Origin: Unio delphinus
Taxonomy: Eukaryota; Mollusca; Bivalvia; Unionida; Unionidae
Length of the DNA: 64,000 nucleotides
Reading direction: 5' to 3'
Assembly: GCA_029339505.1 (NCBI GenBank)
Contig: JAQISU010000033.1
Coordinates: 2,102,001-2,166,000, forward strand
The notes below the pieces were generated by a model. It made no database searches. It had not been told where the DNA came from and worked only from the letters and a program-made list of their open reading frames with translations. Below, one piece after another: positions 1-10,771 of this stretch. Made by a program: the position numbers and the translations under genes. How positions within the stretch are numbered: the stretch's first letter is position 1; each line of letters starts with the position of its first letter.

Positions 1-348
1 ATTAGCAATGAAATGATGACATATGCCTCCTCTGCAAGACATAAGTACCATGCCTATCTGGATAAGAAGAAAGCAGAGGAGAAGGATGAGAAGAAAAACC
101 CAAAAGGAAAGAAACGGGAGTTGGCCTTGGATGAAGTGGAAGAACTTAAAGCCAAAAAGCTGCGTCTTGACGCTGACATTGCCAGCCTACATGCATCCTC
201 TGTACAGAAAGCAGAAGAGGCAGAATTAAAAGGACTCATTGTGCTTGTCACAGAGTCAAATGCTCTTAGGAGAAGAGCAGAGGAAAAGATGACAGTGGTG
301 GCATCTCTTTCCAAAATGATTGAAGAGAAAAAAAAGCAAATAAAATAA
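1..348 (+). CDS. C-terminal part of a coiled-coil protein, 5' end outside window
   Basis: The reading frame is open from base 1 and ends at TAA 346-348, so this is the 3' end of a coding region that starts upstream; the ATG at 13 need not be the start. The product is strongly charged and heptad-like, rich in Lys/Glu/Ala (for example KAEEKDEKKNPKGKK and ESNALRRRAEEK), as expected of a coiled coil. From memory, similar C-terminal segments occur in multi-copy uncharacterised genes of molluscs and cnidarians; this is unverified. I see no catalytic motif, membrane segment or signal peptide. It could be the last exon of a host gene or of an expanded, possibly transposon-linked family. Confidence 0.5.
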   Translation: MSNEMMTYASSARHKYHAYLDKKKAEEKDEKKNPKGKKRELALDEVEELKAKKLRLDADIASLHASSVQKAEEAELKGLIVLVTESNALRRRAEEKMTVVASLSKMIEEKKKQIK

Positions 349-2527
349 TGCATTTAAAGCAGTGCTGATGTCTTTTAAGAGAACAATTTATGTTGTATTA
401 AATCTGACACGTATGTTACATATTTCTGGAGAAAAAAACAACAAATGTTAACCTATTTTCTAGATCATTATAATGCAATTTTAGGCAATTAAGTATAGTT
501 TGACTTTAATCAGTAAAAAATATTGTGGTATTTGGCATTCGTTGTTTTCTCTTATAACCTGTATACACAATGTTAGCAAAAATAGGTCTTGGAAATCTCT
601 GTTTGTGGTCTTTGAAAGTTTGGGAAAAGTCTTTGAATTTATCAGTCATAGTTGAGTATGAACCCTGATGGACAAAAAGACAAGTGAATATATGGGATTA
701 TTTGTATATAGATGATGTATTTGGGCATTTATTTTACATATTTGTTATAAAAAGAGAGAATTATAATATGTTGGCAGCAAAAAATGCCTAATTATTGACA
801 TAATTCTGATGTGAACACTGACATGCACATGAAATAACTTAAGTACCAATAGTATTGGAGAACAAATTCATGTGACAATAAATATTGTAAAATTATTCAA
901 ATTTTTGGTATGTTTAATAGTTTTTCATATGATTATTTTGTTACATATTATGGTCACAAGTTGCACCAGGAGCAGATTTTCATGCATGTAAAATGCATTT
1001 TTAGTCAGGGGTCTTTGACCCCTGGACCCCCTCCTTTTTTTTTTTTTTTTTGAGGTCAAACTCATGTCTGAAACCTAAAAGTGCTACATATGAAAACTGC
1101 AAACACTAAAGAATGTTAAAAGATGAGAGGGGCAAATAACTCATTGTTTATTGAAATTTTAGCATGTTATATGTTGATTGCACTTTTTCTTCCAGGATTC
1201 CGCTTTTTAACCACTTGGCTTATGCTTTTTCCTCATCAGTGGTTAGCATGTATGGGTCATGTACACTGAGTGAAAGAAGAAACATTTGTTTCTGCAAAAT
1301 GACATTAGTTCTTTACAATCTATAGTTACAAACTTTAAGTGGATTTGTTGCACTTCAGGTAAAGAATTACTCTATAAATATCAGCAATGAAAAATCAAAG
1401 TAATTTATGAACTAAAAGAAAAATGGCTTCCACAATAATGTGAGTTCTTCATTATCTATAGTTACTGATCTTTATTGGCAGTTGGCACTTGTGATAAGGA
1501 AGAACCATGATTTTTTTTTCTTTCAGTAAATAATTCAAACGACAAAGTCACAGTGTCTGAAAGGATTTCTGCACAATCACAAATACATCATCCAAACCTA
1601 ATTGATTGCTTGCACTTTGGGAAAAGGTCAATTGATTTTGATGCCACAAAGTAACACTGAGGTCAATGTGACTGAAAGAAGAAAAATGATATTAGTTCTT
1701 CATCATAGACTTGGCTCAAATTGTATGGATGGCTTTCAGTTTGAGTAGCGAAGAAGCCTAATGTTCTTGGGATAAAAAAGGGTTACTGTGACCACAGCTG
1801 TATTTGCACAAAATAATTTCAAATGTTGACATGGATGAATTATAAACATATTACAGGAATATCATGTATCATTCATGGTTATTTTTTTTCTGTGTACATT
1901 GAGAATCATGTGCAGTGGTCTCACCCTGTAAACAAATTGCTTTTGGAAAAAAGTGTTCTTATTAAGAATGTGTATATATTTGTAGGGATGTTTGGTATAA
2001 CAAGAAAGACAAAAATATTTTGTTATTCCCTGATTTCAGAATATGTCATGCCAAGAGAGAGAGCTTGCGTCAGGCAAGTCAAAACATAGGTGGAGGAATA
2101 TGGGGTATGTTGAAGACAGTAGCATCTGGAGGGCCTTCAGAGAGTATCCTTTGTTAAATTTTATGATCATGATTGCATATGATCAAAGTCTGAAGCTGAT
2201 TATGGTTGCCATGGTACTAAGTAACTTAAAATACATAGTTTTCAGACGTCGCAGGCTTACATACCCTTCCATAATGAAACCTTTATTAACTTTGGGTTTA
2301 CTGGACTAATTCATATTAAGGACACATACCCTTCTGACATATCACTGACCACATAGGCACTCCAACTTTATACACCTGAGTCTGTCATTCCAACAGTTTA
2401 GCCACACCACACCTGTTGTTCATTCAAGTGGGTATACAGAGGAAAGTGGTCCCGAGTGGTTCCTAAAGAACCATCCATAGGGATAAGGTAGTCATCGCAA
2501 GAATTCGAATTCGAAATATATATAGAT

Positions 2528-2530
<3 letters not shown>
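349..2530. other. Gene-free stretch with a diverged dispersed repeat
   Basis: No credible coding region. Around 1160-1740 are diverged copies of a repeat with the phrases 'gaaagaagaaa' and 'tttctgca' spaced about 190 bp apart. The same family recurs at 16480-17085, and on the other strand at 26285-26990. A T17 run lies near 1034. The short open frames at 1823-2309 look like chance. Confidence 0.5.

Positions 2531-2566
<36 letters not shown>
2531..2566. repeat. (TA)n microsatellite abutting a transposon end
   Basis: Uninterrupted TA dinucleotide tract of 36 bp, ending exactly where the CAGTAGTC terminus of the next element starts. Confidence 0.9.
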
Positions 2567-2569
<3 letters not shown>

Positions 2570-3768
2570 TAGTCCCCCTCTTGAACGCTCCCCCCCCCCC
2601 AAGCAGCAGCCACCCGCTTCTTATGGCCAGAATCCCTTGGCACCAATGAGTTTGTATTCAAAAGTACCCCTCAAGAACAGCCACCCCCCTAATGCGACCA
2701 GCAGCCAGCATTATAGTACAAAAATTGTAAAATGTCCCCCTTATGACCGGCCACTTTTGTTTCTTCAAATGTATAACGAACCAATAATTAATTCAAATCT
2801 TGATGTAAGGTAAGCAATATTGATTATCTCAATCGTAGATACACGTTTCTGAGTGTCAAGTTTCCATTAAAATGGTCGACTAAAGATTTATAGTATATCA
2901 TTATCTATAAAAGTTGATGTTTACAGGAAATGGGCTCAATAATGTTATGATAGAGTTTGGGGTTTAACAACTATGTCAAGTTCTTCTCTTTGATGATTAT
3001 AACCAGACGTAATTGTTATAATCATAACAGGGTCAGCATAGGCTAAAAATATATTTTGTACAGTGGCACACACAGAGAACCTTGAGAAAAAAAAACAGGG
3101 TACCAGACAAAGACCGGAACAGTCATGTGACAACACATTATGGCTTCCTTTACGGAGACTGTATTATATACACTCGACACAAGTTTTGTCTGCATAATTA
3201 AATTGCGTACAGTCAGCAACAACCGAATAATTCATTACCAAACATTGTCATCATGTTAACGGATACATTATTTTAGAAAAAAGTCTGTTATTCTACTCGA
3301 CGACATCGAGGGGAAGGGGACTTGCTGAACGATATTTTTTAGAAAAGACTTGAAAAAACAAGTTTATGTTGAAATTTTTTGAATAAACAAAGTCATAACC
3401 GATAAGAAGGTTATTCAACAGCAGTGGGAAATGGAGCTAATGGAAAGATAACTATGTATGTACCAAGATGTAAATGACATTTTTGAATCCATTTGCAGTG
3501 TGCATGACAACAATACCCGCTCGCAAATCACACTTACGGCAAGAAAGAAAAAATAGTAACGTATATTCAGTTGAAATAAATTTGTTATTATAACAAAAAG
3601 AACCTTTTAATGATTAATGTTACATTTAGACGAAGTTATTTAATTTTTTGAAGTATGTAGCTTTCTTACTACGTTCAATACATATACTTCTCATAATAAA
3701 TGTAAAGGCCACCTGTCTTATAAGGCCACTTTCCAAGTGCAGAAGGGTTGGCCATATAAGATGGTGAC

Positions 3769-3771
<3 letters not shown>
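2567..3771. mobile_element. Probable non-autonomous pogo/mariner-like DNA transposon
   Basis: The left end reads CAGTAGTCCCCCTCTTG and the right end, reverse-complemented, reads GTAGTCACCATCTTATATGG, giving imperfect terminal inverted repeats next to TA on both sides. No transposase frame survives. Both TA target sites are expanded into long (TA)n tracts. The inside has C-rich GGCCA(C/T)-type blocks near both ends (2600-2760, 3705-3755), as expected of subterminal repeats. Family assignment is inferred from the CAGT-type terminus and TA target only. Confidence 0.5.

Positions 3772-3820
<49 letters not shown>
3772..3820. repeat. (TA)n microsatellite abutting the other transposon end
   Basis: TA tract of about 49 bp starting directly after the right terminus of the 2567-3771 element. 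Confidence 0.9.
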
Positions 3821-3822
<2 letters not shown>

Positions 3823-3954
3823 CCATTGTTTGGGGAAGCTTTATATTTCATTGTTAGCTTCTTACTGTTTTACTCTGAACTATTTGTTTTTTTTTATATC
3901 ATTGGTCAATATTAAACATTTTACCATTTTCAAACGTTTATTTCAATGATCAAA

Positions 3955-4297
3955 TGGAGGGCCCCGAGAGGCCAAGTGGTCTAAACCTATTGTATTGCAC
4001 TAAACAGCCTAAAAGTGCTGGTGCACCATTAAAATATAGTCAATCAATCAAACATCCCAAGTGCTCTAAACCACTCACTGTTACAGATCACTGCCATCAC
4101 ACCTCTGTCTGCATAGGTTTGAGTCTTGGGCATGGCCAATGTGGGTACGTGAGAAATCTTGCCATTAGCATCTCATGGGTTGGTGGTTTTTGCTGGGATT
4201 TTCCTGGGCTCTCCCTCCACCATTTATACTGGCCGCCATATATAGCCTATCTTGTGCTGAAACATGGTGTTAAACGGTATAACAACAATAACACCAT
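3955..4297 (+). mobile_element. tRNA-derived SINE (GGCCCCGAG family), interrupted
   Basis: The tRNA-like head (GGGCCCCGAGAGGCCAAGTG with A-box-like GTGGTCTAAA) is followed by about 68 bp of another repeat (ending tcaatcaatcaa). The SINE body then follows with a degenerate B box (GGTTTGAGTCT) and the family tail CTGAAACATGGTGTTAAACG plus (AAC)n. It matches the copies at 12098, 14871, 21773 and 62195. An open frame across it is not a gene. Confidence 0.8.
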
Positions 4298-5904
4298 ATA
4301 TACAGTGAAAACCCTCAAAACCTATACTTCCTCAAGACCACATTTTGTTTAGTTCTGAATATTTCCTTCTTAAATATATTTTCTTCCCCCAATGACATGA
4401 AACTCTAAACAGAGAAACTAAGTTTGATCCATAAATTTGAATTTTACACTAAAAATTATCCCATAAAACCAAAATTCAGTTTAAATTTGGAAATATATTC
4501 AGCTATATTCAACTACTAAATTCCTGACATGTGCTGGAACAGATTACGTTTAGCTGGTACTGCATTGGTCTGAGGCAAAACAAGAACTCAACAAATGTTG
4601 CAAGGGCATGCATGGTTAAAACAACATACATGTACTGACACAGATAAAGGCAGACAAGAAGCTAATCTGAAGTCATTGCACGATACAAATGATTTTAAGG
4701 CTAATTTCATATATTAATAGCTAAATGTCTGTACATTATCCATTTCAGAAATATGTTAATCGGCTGATTTTTTAATTATGATTGATATATATGATTATTG
4801 AATATTTAAAATTAATGTCAGGGCTTTATTAACAGGTATGTGTGGGCTCACTTTTCATGTGTTGCTAATTGAGACCAACAAAGCAGTATTCTAAAAGTCC
4901 GATTCATTAAAATTGTTATCAATAGAGAAAAATCATTACATGTATATAAGTAGCCATGACTGTCATTGTCTTCACTCACAACAGTGATGTTTTGCTTGCT
5001 GTGCTATGTGCAAGACATTGAAATAATATGTACACACACACACACACATATGTACACACACAATTAGCAACTGATTGGTTTAGTATTATTGGTAACGTCT
5101 GCACCCGTAGGTGTTTTGCACTCTGATGTAAACACTGTGCAGGTGATTAATGTTGACAGGTGTTTTATTTATGCTCATGGTAACATTGTGTAGAGTTGTT
5201 TACATCCATTCATGTTATTCACTTGAAGAAAATCACAATATAAGTATTCAACCTGTTGGTTTTGATTTGTGCTCATATATGTGGTAGAACATCAAACATT
5301 TAGTATAATGTTACAAGGACAGTGTTAATTGGAAGGGAAGAAATCCAGGAAGCTTTCAATAAGTGTAGGGATCCAGGAGATATACAAATTTCACCAGGAG
5401 GTTACTGCAGTAAGAAAAGGAAATTGTCATATAAGAAACAAAACATTAAAAATTCACTTATCAAAATCTGACAAGGGTGCCAAGAAAAGCACCAACAGCC
5501 TGTAGAAAAAAAGACTGAAAAACTGTTACTTTTGCATGTCTTGATGTCAGTGTCAGATAAAAATAAGCATTGAATCCTGCCTATTCCGGACATTCCAGGG
5601 AAAATTATGTTTTTTATGGACAAGTATTTTGTATGTAAAGGTTAGCTATGTAAAGTAAATATAGCCTTTCTTAATTTGGTCATATGTTTCAGCATTCTTT
5701 TTATTGGTTTACATTTTTACTTTTCCATCCCATAACTTTATGACAGTTGCATAAATATTCATAAAACTTTCAGAATCAATAGTATTCCAATTAGTGTTAT
5801 CAACTTGTGCCACAAATGACATATTTTTTTCAAGCCAAGGTAAAAGTTATTATTTTATTTATATTATTTGACCTTGACATAATTATGATATCGGCTTGCT
5901 GAAG
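4298..5904. other. Gene-free stretch, probably GPR89 intron or upstream DNA
   Basis: AT-rich, with a short (CA)n near 5033-5048 and 5057-5062. Earlier exons of GPR89 must lie upstream, but I could not find one here. Confidence 0.4.
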
Positions 5905-5976
5905 CAAGAGAACAGTGCTCTAGAAGAGCTTAGCCGACAGCTGTTTCTAGAAATGGTAGACCTCAACAATGCCCAG
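5905..5976 (+). CDS. GPR89: Golgi pH regulator (GPR89/GPHR), coding exon a
   Basis: GPR89/GPHR is a multi-pass membrane protein of the Golgi (an anion-channel-like regulator of Golgi pH). This window holds its C-terminal half in seven exons, each with AG acceptor, GT donor and matching phase. This exon encodes the conserved helix with ALEELSRQLFLE just before the GPHR domain, and ends at donor GTATG in phase 0. Its 5' edge is uncertain: the only nearby AG is at 5903-5904, but the preceding codons (DIGLLK, 5887-5904) also look conserved, although no acceptor AG lies before them. The N-terminal half must be encoded upstream of this exon and was not recognised. Confidence 0.85.
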
Positions 5977-6719
5977 GTATGATGAATTTTTTGTGAGAAT
6001 CAGTTTTCGTGGTTTTGCACAACTTACAGTTTTGTCGGTACATAAATTCATGAATTAAGGAATAAATCAGTCTTTTTATTTGAGGCTCAATGTTTATAGG
6101 GTCTTGAAATTCATGCTTTGTTGTATCTACCATCATGTCAACAAAAATTGGCACTTCATGAAAATAGTGAATTCATTACAGTCCTACCCACTTGTATCAA
6201 CATCACTTATGTTGACAAGCCGCCTGTTTCAACAAAAAAGTAAAAAGTCCCAATCCCTTTGTCTTCTGTTACTACCAAAATTGTCATGCTTATGTCGATA
6301 TCGAGATAAAAGAAATAAACATGCATGTTGACAGAAGCCCTTGGTCCCAGCTTGAACAAATCCTTTGTTTTCTAATCATTTATATTGACAAGCTGCCAGT
6401 TCCAACCCATACTTTGTTCAACAATTAGTTGATTTTGCCACCTGGCTTTAATCTTCCTGCCCAATCATTTATGTCGGCTAGGGGTCAGTTCCAACCTGGA
6501 CTTTATTCAACAGTTAGTTGATCTTGCCATCAGGCTTTAATGTTGCGGTCAAATAAAAAATAAAAAAACAACAGGCTTTTGTCTGGTCCTATAAAGTTGC
6601 CCTCTTGCAGCAACTTAAAAGTAATGAAATCTGATCGATTCTTGCATTTTTCAAAGTGATCGGTGATTAAAACAAGCTTATTGTGCTGTGAAAGTTTCAT
6701 TTTTATATTATTTTGTACT

Positions 6720-7205
6720 TATGATGGCTACCAACAGCAATGTAAAACACAGATTCAATTTACAGTCTCTGCTAACTAAATATCTGGCTGTTAAGGAAGT
6801 TGAGGGCAGAGTAGACCAACAAATTGTTCTCCACCGTTTTTTTATTTTCATCTAGCAGTGCCAGTCAAAAAAAAGGCGGAGAACAATTTGTTGGTCTAAG
6901 GGCAGATTATCTCACAAAGATGTGTGTGAAAATGTTTGCATAAACATAACACCCTGTCAGTATGGATGAAAGCAGCCGAGTCTATAAAGAATGACTACGT
7001 TGAAGGTAACTGCGCTCCCCAAAGGAAGAAGCAGAAGACTGTTAAATTTGAAGACATGGAGGAAGCCATAGCAAATTGGTTCAATGAAACCCACATTGCA
7101 CATTCCACCTTATCCAAAGATCATGATAAAGTGGTTGGTTCAGTCACTTTAAAGTTCATAACATTGGATACAAAAGGATTTGTAGAGAATACATGCACTG
7201 TTTAA
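6720..7205 (+). pseudogene. Decayed Tigger/pogo transposase N-terminal fragment
   Basis: The first part (from ATG near 6724) reads like a psq-type helix-turn-helix (LQSLLTKYLAVKEVEG), is broken by the MITE at 6811-6898, and resumes with weak similarity. The open part encodes NTLSVWMKAAESIKNDYVEG, then QRKKQKTVKFEDMEEAIANW, the linker and start of the CENP-B-type DNA-binding domain. It ends at TAA 7203-7205 without a catalytic DDE domain. The frame is interrupted, so it is not functional. Confidence 0.75.
6811..6898. mobile_element. Hairpin MITE, copy 1
   Basis: An 88-bp near-palindrome with arms TAGACCAACAAATTGTTCTC and its reverse complement (a few mismatches). It is flanked by the direct repeat AGGGCAGA (6803-6810 and 6899-6906), an 8-bp duplication typical of hAT-type insertion. 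A second copy of the same arms is at 19457-19533. Confidence 0.8.
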
Positions 7206-7689
7206 ACCAACTTGTTGACAGGTTTTCATTTCCCTGTGAATATCCCCATCCGCTTGATAGCCTCAATAAGATGATAACAGCCTGACCAAAATCAAGGCCA
7301 ATTTAAATACATGTACTTGAAGCATGTAAATAACAACTATGTGCAGATGCAATATTGTATTGTGGATTTTATTACACAAAGGTAACCAAAATGTAATTTG
7401 TCAATATACAAGTTATTTCACACTGGTTTTGTCTTTATGTACTCAAAATTTATATTGTTTTCTCAAAGTCTAAATGCTACTCATTGAGAACAGGTCACAC
7501 CTTACTGATGAATTTAACTTGTATCTTTTTTAGAATCACCTCCAACACTTATCACAACATCCACCTATGTCGACAATATTTCCTTGGGACCAGGGATGTT
7601 GACATAAATGGGTAGGACTGTATAAACAAATTTATGTTGGTAATAAAAATGTTAATATTTTCCTATTTTTGTTTTACATAGTTCAGAGA

Positions 7690-8580
7690 GAAATGTGTAA
7701 TATAGCTAGCATGATGTTATCAGCATTGGATGTCAGAGTATTACATAGCATAATGGCATCAGTATCGAATACCAATGTGTAACATAGCTGGCATAATGGC
7801 ATCAGTATTGAATACCAATGTGTAACATAGCTGGCATAATGGCATCAATATTGAATACCAATGTGTAACATAGCTGGCATAATGGCATCAGTATTGAATA
7901 CCAATGTGTAACATAGCTGGCATGATTGCATCAGTATTGAATACCAATGTGTAACATAGCTGGCATAATGGCATCAGTATTGAATACCAATGTGTAGCAT
8001 AGCTGGCATAATGGCATCAGTATTGAATACCAATGTGTAACATAGCTGGCATGATTGCATCAGTATTGAATACCAATGTGTAACATAGCTGGCATGATTG
8101 CATCAGTATTGAATATCAATGTGTAACATAGCTGGCATGATGGCATCAGCATTGAATACCAATGTGTAATATAGCTGGCATGATGGCATCTGCTTTTGAT
8201 ACCAATGTGTAACATAGCTGGCATGATGGCATCAGCATTGAATACCAATGTGTAACATAGCTGGCATGAAGGCATCTGCCTTTGATACCAATGTGTAACA
8301 TAGCTGGCATTATGGCATTAGTATTGAATACCAATGTGTAACATAGCTGGCATTATGGCATCAGCATTGAATACCAATGTGTAACATAGCTGGCATAATG
8401 GCATCAGTATTGAATACCAGTGTGTAAAATAGCTGGCATGATGGCATCAGTATTGAATACCAATGTGTAACATTTGGCATGATGGCATCAGTATTGAATA
8501 CCAATGTGTAACATTTGGCATGATCGATCAGTATTGTACATGTATACCAATGCGTAACATAGCTGGCACAGTGGCATCAT
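7690..8580. repeat. 43-bp minisatellite, about 20 copies
   Basis: Tandem unit of about 43 bp with the core ATAGCTGGCATAATGGCATC followed by AGTATTGAATACCAATGTG. Copies differ at a few positions and the last ones are shortened. Open frames on the - strand are repeat artefacts. It lies in a GPR89 intron. Confidence 0.9.
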
Positions 8581-8909
8581 GATGAGATGCCAGTGATGAT
8601 TCTGATGCTAGCTATTTTCATAGTGTTAACACTTTATTACAATCCCAGGGAAAATTGCAGGATAGATTTCCATGGAACACACATTTTATATTTTGTACAA
8701 AATGCATCTAGTGAGATTATTTTTACTGAAATTAACTTTACTTGATTCCAAGTATTCTTTACCACTTTTATGATATAGTAATGTATGTTTTGTTTGCATT
8801 TTTTGAAAGCTTGTTGTTTTGATTATTTAATACACACAGAATTGATCAGACTTATTTATTATAAAATTTATGAATTGTACATTCTCTGTATACTTATTTC
8901 TGTTTACAG

Positions 8910-9002
8910 GAGAGAATAGAATATTCCAAGACCTTCAAGGGAAAATATTTCAATTTTCTAGGATATTTCTTTTCTATTTATTGTGTATGGAAAATATTCA
9001 TT
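8910..9002 (+). CDS. GPR89: GPR89 coding exon b
   Basis: 31 codons, phase 0 at both ends, acceptor TTTACAG and donor GTAAGT. It encodes ERIEYSKTFKGKYFNFLGYF and the start of the following membrane segment, near-identical to the most conserved part of animal GPHR. The frame continues cleanly from exon a and into exon c. Confidence 0.95.
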
Positions 9003-10521
9003 GTAAGTATCCAATCTGGAAATGTCTTTTCTTGCAAGAATATTCTTTTTTCTTGATCTTTCTTTCTTCCATCCATAATTCATTCATTTAAGAGCTTCAC
9101 CTCCTGTCCACTTGCCTGCATCTAAGCACTGTAGATTTCAGACTTTAATGGTTAATTGCCATGGTTACCACAAACAAATAGTGTTTCACCCAGCTCTCAA
9201 ATGTTATGTAACTTCAGAATAGTCCAGCTAGTCAACTGATTCCCAAAAGTAATGAATCATTGTGAAACACATTATTTTCTGTTTTATCACAATGTGCTGA
9301 CTTCTAGGAATGAAAATCTCAAAATCTTTCTGAAAGATTTGCAAATGACCAAAAAAACTCTTTTGATATTAATATTTGTGAAAGTTTGAAGTGTGAATTC
9401 AAAGTTTAGATTTGAAAATAATCATGTATTTCTATTTGGGGTCAGTATTGTACATGGCCTTGAAATATTTTGAGTATATAGTTTATTCATTATTACTCCT
9501 ACACATTAAGTATTCTGGTAGTATTCATAAAGTGTATCGACTGATTACTCATGAAAAGTGGTTGTCACTGAATTACACCCTTCTGCACTTTGTGATATTT
9601 ACAACTATACCCTAGTACACTATGCAATATCTAGACAGGTATTGATAGGTTGTCTATTGGAATGGAGTCATATCCCCCTATGATCAGTGTCAGAATTACA
9701 GTAACACACATCAGTCATTAGTGCTGAATTTCAGGATGGTTGTAAGTCATGGCTAAAATACTTACATGTTTATTTTATTTAATGAGAGGCAGATTGAGCA
9801 ATCGAGAACTTTTTGTCTTTTTCCTACTGAGCACCATGCTACTATTTTGTATGTTGTATATTCACCAAATTAGCAAGCATTTTGTGATTTTCAATTTTCA
9901 TTTTTGTCTTTGATTTGTCACCTTCAGAGCACATGCAAGACATACTTGATATTTTCACAGATTTGAATCAGGCCTATCTACAAACATCATAGACCCTGGT
10001 ATGCCATCACATAAAGTGCTGGCTGGCCAGGGTCTATGTTCTTTGATCTACTGATAATTTCAAATCAATTGCTCAGACTCAGATCTGCAGTGGTAGATCT
10101 GGATCTTGACTTATAAGGGAGCATATCAGTTAGGTACTACTTTTCTATCATCCTTGCTTTCATTAGAAGTCGATGAGAAATTATTTTACTTACCTCCATT
10201 TTTCAGAGACTAATGCATGCATAGCTATTAAACTTTATTGGTGGATTTATTTTGAAAGCATCTATTATGCATGAGAAGTATTAATTGCCACCACCAATAA
10301 ATCTGTGATTTCATTTCTTTTTTTTATGTGACAACATTGCATCAAGCCAAGCATTCTCTTAAATTCTTGTTAAATGTACATTTTTTCATTTTACTATTCA
10401 GGTAAAAATGTAGAAGTTTATAGCCTTGCAAAATGTTTATCTTTTGTTTCATGTGACATTGTTGAAAAACTATCTTACATTACATTTGTTTGGCAATCAG
10501 ATAATTCCTTTTCTTTTCCAG
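9003..10521. other. GPR89 intron, with one foldback
   Basis: No gene seen. A short inverted repeat pairs CATAGACCCTGG (9988-9999) with CCAGGGTCTATG (10027-10038). It is followed by a weaker AGATCT-centred repeat near 10078-10110. The arrangement resembles the hairpin at 51800-51858. Confidence 0.5.
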
Positions 10522-10617
10522 TCTACGATTAATATTATCTTTGATCGGGTAGGGAGAGTTGATCCAGTAACAAGAGGGATTGAAATTGCTGTTAACTATC
10601 TAGGAATACAATTTGAT
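10522..10617 (+). CDS. GPR89: GPR89 coding exon c
   Basis: 32 codons, phase 0, acceptor TTTTCCAG and donor GTAAGT. It encodes NIIFDRVGRVDPVTRGIEI, the conserved loop between membrane helices in the GPHR domain. Confidence 0.95.
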
Positions 10618-10771
10618 GTAAGTGATAATACTCCTTTATTGCACTATGTAACTAAGAAAGGTTTATACTGATGTGATTGTCTGCTAAGCTGTGCATACAT
10701 ATTAATATTGTAATTTTCTGAAGCAGAGTCACACTGCATATTATTCTGTTCATTTATCACATCTTAAGAAT

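Larger units (their letters stand above)
6179..7620 (+). mobile_element. Tigger/pogo-type DNA transposon remnant
   Basis: The termini CAGTCCTACCC at 6179 and GGGTAGGACTG ending at 7620 are inverted repeats of about 25 bp, with TA on each side (6177-6178, 7621-7622). This matches the TA target of pogo/Tigger elements. At 1,442 bp it is shorter than autonomous elements. It carries a decayed transposase N-terminus and an inserted hairpin MITE. It lies in a GPR89 intron. Confidence 0.8.

Noticed and set aside
3954..4352. 132-codon open frame
   Set aside because: It lies over a tRNA-derived SINE; the similar frames at 21807-22247 and 62206-62427 are SINE artefacts too.
5887..5904. Codons DIGLLK as part of the GPR89 exon
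   Set aside because: They look conserved, but no acceptor AG lies upstream before an in-frame stop (5875-5877), so I set the edge at 5905 and flag the doubt. A U12-type intron with CCTTGAC branch site was considered but not supported by a suitable acceptor.
7690..8580. Regular repeats that could suggest a CRISPR-like array
   Set aside because: Units are contiguous without unique spacers, in a eukaryotic intron; a plain minisatellite. The same holds for the other tandem arrays.
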